The notes under the pieces were generated by a model. The model worked only from the letters and a program-made list of their open reading frames with translations. It was not told where the DNA came from and searched no databases. Shown in pieces: positions 1 through 13,228 of a stretch of DNA of 64,000 nt (its first letter is position 1; the number at the start of each line of letters is the position of its first letter). The DNA is from Tomocerus qinae (lineage: Eukaryota > Arthropoda > Collembola > Entomobryomorpha > Tomoceridae), in assembly GCA_020055645.1 (NCBI GenBank), contig CM034546.1, positions 123,153,875-123,217,874 of the forward strand. Reading direction: 5' to 3'. Made by a program: the position numbers and the translations under genes.

Positions 1-115
1 ACATTATGATGTTTCAAACATATGCCTTCTCTTTATCATAGTGTAGCTGGTTACACTGAGGAGAAAGTAAACGCATTGGTGATTATTAGTTGGTTCGATC
101 CCTTCTCTTGGTATA

Positions 116-483
116 TATTATGGTTTCACGCAAAGATTGATCGTATCTAATAGCACATAGCATAGAAAGGATACAGCAAAAAATTTGCACAGGAGGTATC
201 TGTAACCAATACATTTCTATGGTAATTGCCATTTTTCGTCGTTTAACATGTGAAGGTTCTGTCCGCCCGAACTGGCTCGTGATGATCGCCTAGTGATGAT
301 ATCCAAATCCCTTTTACACGAGCCAGTTCGGGCGGACAGAACCTTCACATGTTAAACGACGAAAAATGGCAATTACCATAGAAATGTATTGGTTACAGAT
401 ACCTCCTGTGCAAATTTTTTGCTGTATCCTTTCTATGCTATGTGTCTTTTAGATGGGGATCACCTTTAGATAAAAGGACAATA
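116..483. mobile_element. Fold-back MITE with perfect 128-bp inner inverted repeats
   Basis: The satellite monomer is interrupted after GGTATA and resumes at TACACAATTAACC. Bases 154-281 are an exact reverse complement of 317-444 (128 bp each) around a 35-base loop. The similarity continues imperfectly outward to the ends, where TATTATGG on the left faces CAATA on the right. TA lies on both sides, which would fit a TA target duplication of the Tc1/mariner type; because the satellite itself has TATA here, the exact ends are uncertain by a few bases. No coding capacity is seen, so the element would be non-autonomous. An assembly fold-back artefact is unlikely because the palindrome has a unique loop and imperfect outer arms. 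Confidence 0.8.
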
Positions 484-3400
484 CACAATTAACCTTTTAA
501 CTGTTCACGAAATATTTCCAAAGAATATTAAATACCATTCATCAATTTATTCTAATTATTTTCTAAGTAAAAATAATTACTTGAATGGGTAAACAATGTG
601 CTCCAAAATAGCAGGATACCTTTCAAATAGAAACAAACATGCTAAATCTTAACTATCTTTTGTAGTATTAGCAGGCCATTATGATGTTGCAAATATATGC
701 CTTCACTTTATCATAGTGTAGCTGGTTACCCTGAGGAGAAAGTAAACGCATTGTTGATTATTAGTTGGTTCGATCCCTTCTCTTGGTATACACACAATTA
801 ACCTTTTAACTGTTCGCGAAATATTTCCAAAGAATATTAAAAACCATTCATCAATTTATTGTAATAATTTTCTAAGTAAAAATATTTACTTGAATGGGTA
901 AACAATGTGCTCCAAAATAGCAGGATACCTTTCAAATAGAAACAAACATGCTAATCTTAACTATCTTTTGTAGTATTAGCAGGCCATTATGATGTTGCAA
1001 ACATGTGTCTTCACTTTATCATAGTGTAGCTGGTTACACTGAGGAGAAAGTAAACGCATTGTTGATTATTAGTTGGTTCGATGCCTTCTCTTGGTATACA
1101 CACAATTAACATTTTAACTGTTCTCGAAATATTTCCAAAGAATATTAAATACCATTCATCAATTTATTCTAATAATTTTCTAAGTAAAAATAATTACTTG
1201 AATGGGTAAACAATGTGCTCCAAAATAGTAGGATACCTTTCAAATAGAAACAAACATGCTAAATCTTAACTATCTTTTGTAGTATTAGCAGGCCATTATG
1301 ATGTTTCAAACATATGCCTTCTCTTTATCATAGTGTAGCTGGTTACACTGAGGAGAAAGTAAACGCATTGTTGATTATTAGTTGGTTCGATCCCTTCTCT
1401 TGGTATACACACAATTAACCTTTTAACTGTTCTCGAAATATTTGCAAAGAATATTAAAAACCATTCATCAATTTATTCTAACTATTTTCTAAGTAAAAAT
1501 AATTACTTGAATGGGTAAACAATGTGCTCGAACATAGAAGGATACCTTTCAAATAGAAACAAACATGCTAAATCTTAACTATCTTTTGTAGTATTAGTAG
1601 GCCATTATGATGTTGCAAACATGTGTCTTCACTTTTTCATAGTGTACCAGGTTACACTGAGAAGTAAGTAAACGCATTGTTGATTATTAGTTGATTCGAA
1701 ACCTTCTTTTGGTATACAAACAATTAACCTTTAAAATGTTCAAAAAATATTTTCAAAGAATATTAATTACCATCCATCAGTTTATTGTAATAATTTTCTA
1801 AGTAAAAATATTTACTTGAATAGGTAAACAATGTGCTCGAACATAGAAGGATACCTTTCAAATAGAAACAAACATGCTAAATCTTAACTATCTTTTGTAG
1901 TATTAGCAGGCCATTATGATGTTGCAAACATGTGTCTTCACTTTATCAAAGTGTACCTGGTTACACTGAGAAGTAAGTAAACGCATTGTTGATTATTAGT
2001 TGATTCGAGACCTTCTTTTGGTATACACACAATTAACCTTTAAAATGTTCTAAAAATATTTTCAAAGAATATAAATTACCATCCATCAGTTTATTGTAAT
2101 AATTTTCTAAGTAAAAATATTTACTTGAATAGGTAAACAATGTGCTCCAAAATAGCAGAATACCTTTCAAATAGAAACAAACATGCTAAATCTTAACTAT
2201 CTTTTGTAGTATTAGCAGGCCATTATGATGTTGCAAACATGTGTCTTCACTTTATCATAGTGTACCTGGTTACACTGAGGAGTAAGTAAACGCATTGTTG
2301 ATTATTAGTTGATTCGAGACCTTCTCTTTGTATACACACAATTAACCTTTAAAATGTTCGAAAAATATTTTCAAAGAATATTAATTACCATCCATCAATT
2401 TATTGTAATAATTTTCTAAGTAAAAATTTTTACTTGAATGGGTAAACAATAAGCTCCAAAATAGCAGAATACCTTTCAAATAGAAACAAACATGCTAAAT
2501 CTTAACTATCTTTTGTAGTATTAGCAGGCCATTATGATGTTGCAAACATGTGTCTTCACTTTATCATAGTGTACCTGGTTACACTGAGGAGTAAGTAAAC
2601 GTATTGTTGATTATTAGTTAGTTCAGAAACTTCTCTTGGTATACACACAATTAACCTTTAAAATGTTCTCGAAATATTTTCAAAGAATATTAACTACCAT
2701 TCATGAATGTGTTATAATAATTTTCTATGTAAAAATAAATACTTGAATGGGCAAACAATGTGCTCCAAAATAGCAGGATACCTTTCAAATAGAAACAAAC
2801 ATGCTAAATCTTAACTATCTTTTGTAGTATTAGCAGGCCATTATGATGTTGCAAACATGTGTCTTCACTTTATCATAGTGTAGGTGGTTATACTGAGGAG
2901 TAAGTAAACGCATTGTTGATTATTAGTTAGTTCAGAAACTTCTCTTGGTATACACACAATTAACCTTTAAAATGTTCTCGAAATATTTTCAAAGAATATT
3001 AACTACCATTCATGAATTTATTGTAATAATTTTCTATGTAAAAATAAATACTTGAATGGGTAAACAATGGGCTCCAAAATAGCAGGATACCTTTCAAATA
3101 GAAACAAACATGCTAAATCTTAACTATCTTTTGTAGTATTAGCAGGCCATTATGATGTTTCAAACATATGCCTTCTCTTTATCATAGTGTAGCTGGTTAC
3201 ACTGAGGAGAAAGTAAACGCATTGTTGATTATTAGTTGGTTCGATCCCTTCTCTTGGTATACACACAATTAACCTTTTAACTGTTCTCGAAATATTTCCA
3301 AAGAATATTAAATACCATTCATCAATTTATTCTAATAATTTTCTAAGTAAAAATTTTTACTTGAATGGGTAAACAATAAGCTCCAAAATAGCAGAATACC

Positions 3401-4854
3401 TTTCAAATAGAAACAAACATGCTAAATCTTAACTATCTTTTGTAGTATTAGCAGGCCATTATAATGTTGCAAACATGTGTCTTCACTTTATCATAGTGTA
3501 CCTGGTTACACTGAGGAGTAAGTAAACGCATTGTTGATTGTTAGTTGATTGCAGACCTTCTCTTTATATATACACAATTAACCTTTAAAATGTTCTAAAA
3601 ATATTTTCAAAGAATATTAATTACCATCCATCAATTTATTGTAATAATTTTCTAAGTAAAAATATTTACTTGAATGGGTAAACAATGTGCTCGAACATAA
3701 AAGGATACCTTTCAAATAGAAACAAACATGCTAAATCTTAACTATCTTTTGTAGTATTAGCAGACCATTATGATGTTGGAAACATGTGTCTTCACATTAT
3801 CATAGTGTACCTGGTTACACTGAGAAGTAAGTAAACGCATTGTTGATTATTAGTTGATTCGAGACCTTCTTTTGGTATACACACAATTAACCTTTAAAAT
3901 GTTCGAAAAATATTTTCAAAGAATATTAATTGCCATCCATCAATTTATTGTAATAATTTTCTAAGTAAAAATATTTACTTGAATGGGTAAACAATGTGCT
4001 CGAACATAGAAGGATACCTTTCAAATAGAAACAAACATGCTAAATCTTAACTATCTTTTGTAGTATTAGCAGGCCATTATAATGTTGCAAACATGTGTCT
4101 TCACTTTATCATAGTGTACCTGGTTACACTGAGGAGTAAGTAAACGCATTGTTGATTGTTAGTTGATTGCAGACCTTCTCTTTATATATACACAATTAAC
4201 CTTTAAAATGTTCTAAAAATATTTTCAAAGAATATTAATTACCATCCATCAATTTATTGTAATAATTTTCTAAGTAAAAATATTTACTTGAATGGGTAAA
4301 CAATGTGCTCGAACATAAAAGGATACCTTTCAAATAGAAACAAACATGCTAAATCTTAACTATCTTTTGTAGTATTAGCAGGCCATTATGATGTTGCAAA
4401 CATGTGTCTTCACTTTATCATAGTGTACCTGGTTACACTGAGGAGTAAGTAAACGCATTGTTGATTATTAGTTGATTCGAGACCTTCGCTTGGTATACAC
4501 ACAATTAACCTTTAAAATGTTCGAAAAATATTTTCAAAGAATATTAATTACCATCCATCAATTTATTGTAATAATTTTCTAAGTAAAAATTTTTACTTGA
4601 ATGGGTAAACAATGTGCTCCAAAATAGCAGAATACCTTTCAAATAGAAACAAACATGCTAAATCTTAACTATCTTTTGTAGTATTAGCAGGCCATTATAA
4701 TGTTGCAAACATGTGTCTTCACTTTATCATAGTGTACCTGGTTACACTGAGGAGTAAGTAAACGCATTGTTGATTGTTAGTTGATTGCAGACCTTCTCTT
4801 TATATATACACAATTAACCTTTAAAATGTTCTAAAAATATTTTCAAAGAATATT

Positions 4855-6406
4855 GGGGCTTTCCAGCCATTAGTAGCTAAATTCAAATAGTTGATTTTTG
4901 ATGTCTCGCCATTCCCAAAATAACAATCACTAAATGAAGAAGGGAGGAATTTTAGCCCATTTGCAAAAAATCTGGGCGTTCTAGGTTAAAAATTGATCGA
5001 GAAATCTGAATTTCGATTTCGCCCTAAAATTTCGAAAATTTTTTGAAAAACACTCTTCCAGTGATAGAAAACGGGAATAACTCACAAGTACCTTAGTGTT
5101 AGGTATTCACTAATAATTAGTGACTTTCAAACACCCGAAAATGTAAAATACCTAAAAGATATTGAATTTTTTTGAAAAATAATCGAAATTTTTTGAAACT
5201 TCATAATTTCTAAACGCACAGAGTGCCAAGAAAAATTCCAACTGTATATCCAAGACCACTATTTGGGAAATGAAATCTATTGGTTTTTGGTCTTGGCACT
5301 CTGTGCAGTAATCGGTAAATTGATTTCGAAAAAAGGGCAAATTTGGATGAAATAAGGGGCTATCCATTTACATTGTAGAACACTTTAAGGAGGGGGTAGG
5401 AGCAACTGCATGTAATACCGCTTACAAATTCTATAAAATCTATTTTCAATCCACTTCCAACCCGATAATATGAGCCTAAAAGCTCATATTATTGTCCACA
5501 CTATATAAATAACTATATAACTATATAAATGTAATTTATTTGACAAAACAACTTCTTTAAACATTTATACAAAACCTTTACTTTTGTGGCTTATGTCAAC
5601 AACGTTTTTCCAATTGTGGCAACTTAAACAGACATATACGCAGTAGTAATGAAGAAAAACCTTATAAATTGATTATGCACCTAGCGCTTACCTAACGTGG
5701 GATTGAGAAATTAAAATTTTGAAATACAATTACATAAATGACGATTAACTTACCTTGGATATAAATGGGGCTGGATTCAGGCAGCGGGATCTCGTTGCCT
5801 CAATTGCCCCTGTTGCCTCCGTTGCCCCTAGTTTACCCACTTAACCTATTACTTTATTATATTGTCCCCTTCACTATTTTTGCCTCTTTCTTGACCTAAC
5901 CTAATAAAAAATAAACTGTTTTATTGTTAAAGCGTAACAAGCAATAAGCTTATTTTAAATTAGGTTTAGGTCAAAAAAGAGGCAGAAATAGTAACGGGAA
6001 GCAAGTGGCAACGATAATAGGTTAAGTGGCTGAACTAGGGGCAACTTGGGAGAGGGCAACGGAGGCAACGAGATCCCGCTGCCTAAATCTAGCCATAAAT
6101 GGAACCCACTCCGAAACGAAAACGCCAATTTAAAAATAATATTTTTCAAAACCAAAAAGCACTAGAGTAAGCTGCGCCTAGCTTATGGAAGAAAGAGGCA
6201 GAGTGAACGTCATTAGTGTAATCTCCCTCTCAGCTGAAGTAGAGGGAAACAGGCCATGCACACAAGCAATCTAGTTTTTAAGGCGCATAGCATCATCAAA
6301 GCGCATATTAAAAAATCTGCTAGCTTGAGTTGCGTTTGTGTCAAGGAGCCCATAAACGAGCGGGCAAATCCTTGGCTCTGGCGATTAGAAACCAATGGAA
6401 CTAACC
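4855..6406. mobile_element. 1.55 kb non-autonomous insert in satellite, copy 1
   Basis: It starts GGGGCTTTCCAGCC directly after GAATATT and ends GGAACTAACC before TATTAATTACC, so TATT flanks both sides (4851-4854 and 6407-6410) as a likely 4-bp target duplication. Removing the insert and one TATT restores an intact satellite monomer. The ends match only as a short imperfect inverted repeat (7 of the first 11 bases). Visible structures are a 15-bp palindrome (5108-5122), a 16-bp perfect stem (5216-5231 with 5291-5306), an 11-bp stem with a 6-base loop (5465-5475 with 5482-5492), and the nested fold-back element at 5769-6094. Its frames of 63-71 codons resemble no known protein and probably do not code. 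The superfamily is not recognised. Confidence 0.85.
5769..6094. mobile_element. Nested 326-bp fold-back element, copy 1
   Basis: Arms of about 135 bp (5769-5905 and 5958-6094) are inverted repeats of each other, beginning GGCTGGATTCAGGCAGCGGG on the left and GGCTAGATTTAGGCAGCGGG on the right (reverse complement). The 8-bp direct repeat ATAAATGG flanks it exactly (5761-5768, 6095-6102), a clear target-site duplication. The arms are rich in GTTGCC/GGCAAC steps. An 8-bp duplication fits hAT-type transposition, but the termini are not the usual hAT CAG. This element entered the 1.55 kb insert before the insert was amplified, because all five inserts contain it. Confidence 0.85.
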
Positions 6407-8267
6407 TATTAATTACCATCCATCAATTTATTGTAATAATTTTCTAAGTAAAAATATTTACTTGAATGGGTAAACAATGTGCTCGAACATAAAAGGATAC
6501 CTTTCAAATAGAAACAAACATGCTAAATCTTAACTATCTTTGTAGTATTAGCAGGCCATTATGATGTTGCAAACATGTGTCTTCACTTTATCATAGTGTA
6601 CCTGGTTACACTGAGGAGTAAGTAAACGCATTGTTGATTATTAGTTGATTCGAGACCTTCTCTTGGTATACACACAATTAACCTTTAAAATGTTCGAAAA
6701 ATATTTTCAAAGAATATTAATTACCATCCATCAATTTATTGTAATAATTTTCTAAGTAAAAATTTTTACTTGAATGGGTAAACAATGTGCTCCAAAATAG
6801 CAGAATACCTTTCAAATAGAAACAAACATGCTAAATCTTAACTATCTTTTGTAGTATTAGCAGGCCATTATAATGTTGCAAACATGTGTCTTCACTTTAT
6901 CATAGTGTACCTGGTTACACTGAGGAGTAAGTAAACGCATTGTTGATTGTTAGTTGATTGCAGACCTTCTCTTTATATATACACAATTAACCTTTAAAAT
7001 GTTCTAAAAATATTTTCAAAGAATATTAATTACCATCCATCAATTTATTGTAATAATTTTTTAAGTAAAAATATTTACTTGAATGGGTAAACAATGTGCT
7101 CGAACATAACAGGATACCTTTCAAATAGAAACAAACATGCTAAATCTTAACTATCTTTTGTAGTATTAGCAGGCCATTATGATGTTGCAAACATGTGCCT
7201 TCACTGTATCATAGTGTACCTGGTTACACTGAGGAGTAAGTAAACGCATTGTTGATTATTAGTTGATTCGAGACCTTCTCTTGGTATACACACAATTAAC
7301 CTTTAAAATGTTCTAAAAATATTTTCAAAGAATATTAATTACCATCCATCAATTTATTGTAATAATTTTCTTAGTTAAAATATTTACTTGAATGGGTAAA
7401 ACAATGTGCTCGAACATAGAAGGATACCTTTCAAATAGAAACAAACATGCTAAATCTTAACTATTTTTTTGTAGTATTAGCAGGCCATTATGATGTTGCA
7501 AACATGTGTCTTCACTTTATCATAGTGTACCTGGTTACACTGAGGAGTAAGTAAACGCATTGTTGATTATTAGTTGATTCGAGACCTTCTCTTGGTATAC
7601 ACACAATTAACCTTTAAAATGTTCGAAAAATATTTTCAAAGAATATTAATTACCATCCATCAATTTATTGTAATAATTTTCTTAGTTAAAATATTTACTT
7701 GAATGGGTAAACAATGTGCTCGAACATAGAAGGATACCTTTCAAATAGAAACAAACATGCTAAATCTTAACTATCTTTTGTAGTATTAGCAGGCCATTAT
7801 GATGTTGCAAACATGTGTCTTCACTTTATCATAGTGTACCTGGTTACACTGAGGAGTAAGTAAACGCATTGTTGATTATTAGTTGATTCGAGACCTTCTC
7901 TTGGTATACACACAATTAACCTTTAAAATGTTCGAAAAATATTTTCAAAGAATATTAATTACCATCCATCAATTTATTGTAATAATTTTCTAAGTAAAAA
8001 TTTTTACTTGAATGGGTAAACAATGTGCTCGAACATAGAAGGATACCTTTCAAATAGAAACAAACATGCTAAATCTTAACTATCTTTTGTAGTATTAGCA
8101 GGCCATTATGATGTTGCAAACATGTGTCTTCACTTTATCATAGTGTACCTGGTTACACTGAGGAGTAAGTATAAACGCATTGTTGATTGTTAGTTGATTG
8201 CAGACCTTCTCTTTATATATACACAATTAACCTTTAAAATGTTCTAAAAATATTTTCAAAGAATATT

Positions 8268-9820
8268 GGGGCTTTCCAGCCATTAGTAGCTAAATTCAAA
8301 TAGTTGATTTTTGATGTCTCGCCATTCCCAAAATAACAATCACTAAATGAAGAAGGAGGAATTTTAGCCCATTTGCAAAAAATCTGGGCGTTCTAGGTTA
8401 AAAATTGATCGAGAAATCTGAATTTCGATTTCGCCCTAAAATTTCGAAAATTTTTTGAAAAACACTCTTCCAGTGATAGAAAACGGGAATAACTCACAAG
8501 TACCTTAGTAAGTTAGGTATTCACTAATAATTAGTGACTTTCAAACACCCGAAAATGTAAAATACCTAAAAGATATTGAATTTTTTTGAAAAATAATCGA
8601 AATTTTTTGAAACTTCATAATTTCTAAACGCACAGAGTGCCAAGAAAAATTCCAACTGTATATCCAAGACCACTATTTGGGAAATGAAATCTATTGGTTT
8701 TTGGTCTTGGCACTCTGTGCAGTAATCGGTAAATTGATTTCGAAAAAAGGGCAAATTTGGATGAAATAAGGGGCTATCCATTTACATTGTAGAACACTTT
8801 AAGGAGGGGGTAGGAGCAACTGCATGTAATACCGCTTACAAATTCTATAAAATCTATTTTCAATCCACTTCCAACCCGATAATATGAGCCTAAAAGCTCA
8901 TATTATTGTCCACACTATATAAATAACTATATAACTATATAAATGTAATTTATTTGACAAAACAACTTCTTTAAACATTTATACAAAACCTTTACTTTTG
9001 TGGCTTATGTCAACAACGTTTTTCCAATTGTGGCAACTTAAACAGACATATACGCAGTAGTAATGAAGAAAAACCTTATAAATTGATTATGCACCTAGCG
9101 CTTACCTAACGTGGGATTGAGAAATTAAAATTTTGAAATACAATTACATAAATGACGATTAACTTACCTTGGATATAAATGGGGCTGGATTCAGGCAGCG
9201 GGATCTCGTTGCCTCAATTGCCCCTGTTGCCTCCGTTGCCCCTAGTTTACCCACTTAACCTATTACTTTATTATATTGTCCCCTTCACTATTTTTGCCTC
9301 TTTCTTGACCTAACCTAATAAAAAATAAACTGTTTTATTGTTAAAGCGTAACAAGCAATAAGCTTATTTTAAATTAGGTTTAGGTCAAAAAGAGGCAGAA
9401 ATAGTAACGGGAAGCAAGTGGCAACGATAATAGGTTAAGTGGCTGAACTAGGGGCAACTTGGGAGAGGGCAACGGAGGCAACGAGATCCCGCTGCCTAAA
9501 TCTAGCCATAAATGGAACCCACTCCGGAAACGAAAACGCCAATTTAAAAATAATATTTTTCAAAACCAAAAAGCACTAGAGTAAGCTGCGCCTAGCTTAT
9601 GGAAGAAAGAGGCAGAGTGAACGTCATTAGTGTAATCTCCCTCTCAGCTGAAGTAGAGGGAAACAGGCCATGCACACAAGCAATCTAGTTTTTAAGGCGC
9701 ATAGCATCATCAAAGCGCATATTAAAAAATCTGCTAGCTTGAGTTGCGTTTGTGTCAAGGAGCCCATAAACGAGCGGGCAAATCCTTGGCTCTGGCGATT
9801 AGAAACCAATGGAACTAACC
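8268..9820. mobile_element. 1.55 kb satellite insert, copy 2
   Basis: Near-identical to copy 1, with the same ends, the same flanking TATT and the same host-monomer subtype. It differs by small indels, for example AGTAAGTTAGG in place of AGTGTTAGG near 8510. It starts 3413 bp after copy 1, which equals the insert plus six monomers. Confidence 0.9.
9183..9507. mobile_element. Nested fold-back element, copy 2
   Basis: Same inverted arms and same flanking ATAAATGG duplication (9175-9182 and from 9508) as the element in insert copy 1. Confidence 0.85.
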
Positions 9821-11679
9821 TATTAATTACCATCCATCAATTTATTGTAATAATTTTCTAAGTAAAAATATTTACTTGAATGGGTAAACAATGTGCTCGA
9901 ACATAAAAGGATACCTTTCAAATAGAAACAAACATGCTAAATCTTAACTATCTTTTGTAGTATTAGCAGGCCATTATGATGTTGCAAACATGTGTCTTCA
10001 CTTTATCATAGTGTACCTGGTTACACTGAGGAGTAAGTAAACGCATTGTTGATTATTAGTTGATTCGAGACCTTCTCTTGGTATACACACAATTAACCTT
10101 TAAAATGTTCGAAAAATATTTTCAAAGAATATTAATTACCATCCATCAATTTATTGTAATAATTTTCTAAGTAAAAATTTTTACTTGAATGGGTAAACAA
10201 TGTGCTCCAAAATAGCAGAATACCTTTCAAATAGAAACAAACATGCTAAATCTTAACTATCTTTTGTAGTATTAGCAGGCCATTATAATGTTGCAAACAT
10301 GTGTCTTCACTTTATCATAGTGTACCTGGTTACACTGAGGAGTAAGTAAACGCATTGTTGATTGTTAGTTGATTGCAGACCTTCTCTTTATATATACACA
10401 ATTAACCTTTAAAATGTTCTAAAAATATTTTCAAAGAATATTAATTACCATCCATCAATTTATTGTAATAATTTTCTAAGTAAAAATATTTACTTGAATG
10501 GGTAAACAATGTGCTCGAACATAAAAGGATACCTTTCAAATAGAAACAAACATGCTAAATCTTAACTATCTTTTGTAGTATTAGCAGGCCATTATGATGT
10601 TGCAAACATGTGCCTTCACTGTATCATAGTGTACCTGGTTACACTGAGGAGTAAGTAAACGCATTGTTGATTATTAGTTGATTCGAGACCTTCTCTTGGT
10701 ATACACACAATTAACCTTTAAAATGTTCTAAAAATATTTTCAAAGAATATTAATTACCATCCATCAATTTATTGTAATAATTTTCTTAGTTAAAATATTT
10801 ACTTGAATGGGTAAACAATGTGCTCGAACATAGAAGGATACCTTTCAAATAGAAACAAACATGCTAAATCTTAACTATCTTTTGTAGTATTAGCAGGCCA
10901 TTATGATGTTGCAAACATGTGTCTTCACTTTATCATAGTGTACCTGGTTACACTGAGGAGTAAGTAAACGCATTGTTGATTATTAGTTGATTCGAGACCT
11001 TCTCTTGGTATACACACAATTAACCTTTAAAATGTTCGAAAAATATTTTCAAAGAATATTAATTACCATCCATCAATTTATTGTAATAATTTTCTTAGTT
11101 AAAATATTTACTTGAATGGGTAAACAATGTGCTCGAACATAGAAGGATACCTTTCAAATAGAAACAAACATGCTAAATCTTAACTATCTTTTGTAGTATT
11201 AGCAGGCCATTATGATGTTGCAAACATGTGTCTTCACTTTATCATAGTGTACCTGGTTACACTGAGGAGTAAGTAAACGCATTGTTGATTATTAGTTGAT
11301 TCGAGACCTTCTCTTGGTATACACACAATTAACCTTTAAAATGTTCGAAAAATATTTTCAAAGAATATTAATTACCATCCATCAATTTATTGTAATAATT
11401 TTCTAAGTAAAAATTTTTACTTGAATGGGTAAACAATGTGCTCGAACATAGAAGGATACCTTTCAAATAGAAACAAACATGCTAAATCTTAACTATCTTT
11501 TGTAGTATTAGCAGGCCATTATGATGTTGCAAACATGTGTCTTCACTTTTATCATAGTGTACCTGGTTACACTGAGGAGTAAGTAAACGCATTGTTGATT
11601 GTTAGTTGATTGCAGACCTTCTCTTTATATATACACAATTAACCTTTAAAATGTTCTAAAAATATTTTCAAAGAATATT

Positions 11680-13228
11680 GGGGCTTTCCAGCCATTAGTA
11701 GCTAAATTCAAATAGTTGATTTTTGATGTCTCGCCATTCCCAAAATAACAATCACTAAATGAAGAAGGGAGGAATTTTAGCCCATTTGCAAAAAATCTGG
11801 GCGTTCTAGGTTAAAAATTGATCGAGAAATCTGAATTTCGATTTCGCCCTAAAATTTCGAAAATTTTTTGAAAAACACTCTTCCAGTGATAGAAAACGGG
11901 AATAACTCACAAGTACCTTAGTGTTAGGTATTCACTAATAATTAGTGACTTTCAAACACCCGAAAATGTAAAATACCTAAAAAGATATTGAATTTTTTTG
12001 AAAAATAATCGAAATTTTTTGAAACTTCATAATTTCTAAACGCACAGAGTGCCAAGAAAAATTCCAACTGTATATCCAAGACCACTATTTGGGAAATGAA
12101 ATCTATTGGTTTTTGGTCTTGGCACTCTGTGCAGTAATCGGTAAATTGATTTCGAAAAAAGGGCAAATTTGGATGAAATAGGGCTATCCATTTACATTGT
12201 AGAACACTTTAAGGAGGGGGTAGGAGCAACTGCATGTAATACCGCTTACAAATTCTATAAAATCTATTTTCAATCCACTTCCAACCCGATAATATGAGCC
12301 TAAAAGCTCATATTATTGTCCACACTATATAAATAACTATATAACTATATAAATGTAATTTATTTGACAAAACAACTTCTTTAAACATTTATACAAAACC
12401 TTTACTTTTGTGGCTTATGTCAACAACGTTTTTCCAATTGTGGCAACTTAAACAGACATATACGCAGTAGTAATGAAGAAAAACCTTATAAATTGATTAT
12501 GCACCTAGCGCTTACCTAACGTGGGATTGAGAAATTAAAATTTTGAAATACAATTACATAAATGACGATTAACTTACCTTGGATATAAATGGGGCTGGAT
12601 TCAGGCAGCGGGATCTCGTTGCCTCAATTGCCCCTGTTGCCCCGTTGCCCCTAGTTTACCCACTTAACCTATTACTTTATTATATTGTCCCCTTCACTAT
12701 TTTTGCCTCTTTCTTGACCTAACCTAATAAAAAATAAACTGTTTTATTGTTAAAGCGTAACAAGCAATAAGCTTATTTTAAATTAGGTTTAGGTCAAAAA
12801 AGAGGCAGAAATAGTAACGGGAAGCAAGTGGCAACGATAATAGGTTAAGTGGCTGAACTAGGGGCAACTTGGGAGAGGGCAACGGAGGCAACGAGATCCC
12901 GCTGCCTAAATCTAGCCATAAATGGAACCCACTCCGGAAACGAAAACGCCAATTTAAAAATAATATTTTTCAAAACCAAAAAGCACTAGAGTAAGCTGCG
13001 CCTAGCTTATGGAAGAAAGAGGCAGAGTGAACGTCATTAGTGTAATCTTCCTCTCAGCTGAAGTAGAGAAACAGGCCATGCACACAAGCAATCTAGTTTT
13101 TAAGGCGCATAGCATCATCAAAGCGCATATTAAAAAATCTGCTAGCTTGAGTTGCGTTTGTGTCAAGGAGCCCATAAACGAGCGGGCAAATCCTTGGCTC
13201 TGGCGATTAGAAACCAATGGAACTAACC
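11680..13228. mobile_element. 1.55 kb satellite insert, copy 3
   Basis: Same ends and flanks, 3412 bp after copy 2. Small private deletions, including GTTGCCCCGTTGCCC for GTTGCCTCCGTTGCCC and a shortened GTAGAGAAACAGG, change the lengths of the short open frames. Their lack of frame conservation supports a non-coding insert. Confidence 0.9.
12593..12917. mobile_element. Nested fold-back element, copy 3
   Basis: Same arms and ATAAATGG flanks as the other copies, with a small deletion in the left arm. Confidence 0.85.

Noticed and set aside
5152..5367. 71-codon minus frame repeated in each satellite insert
   Set aside because: It spans the 16-bp hairpin, has no recognisable domain, and changes length between copies through indels. 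Repetition of the frame reflects repetition of the DNA.
6256..6447. 63-codon plus frame and overlapping minus frame at each insert's right end
   Set aside because: Both strands are open over the same bases, the plus frame runs into the satellite monomer, and copy 3 breaks the pattern; no coding evidence.
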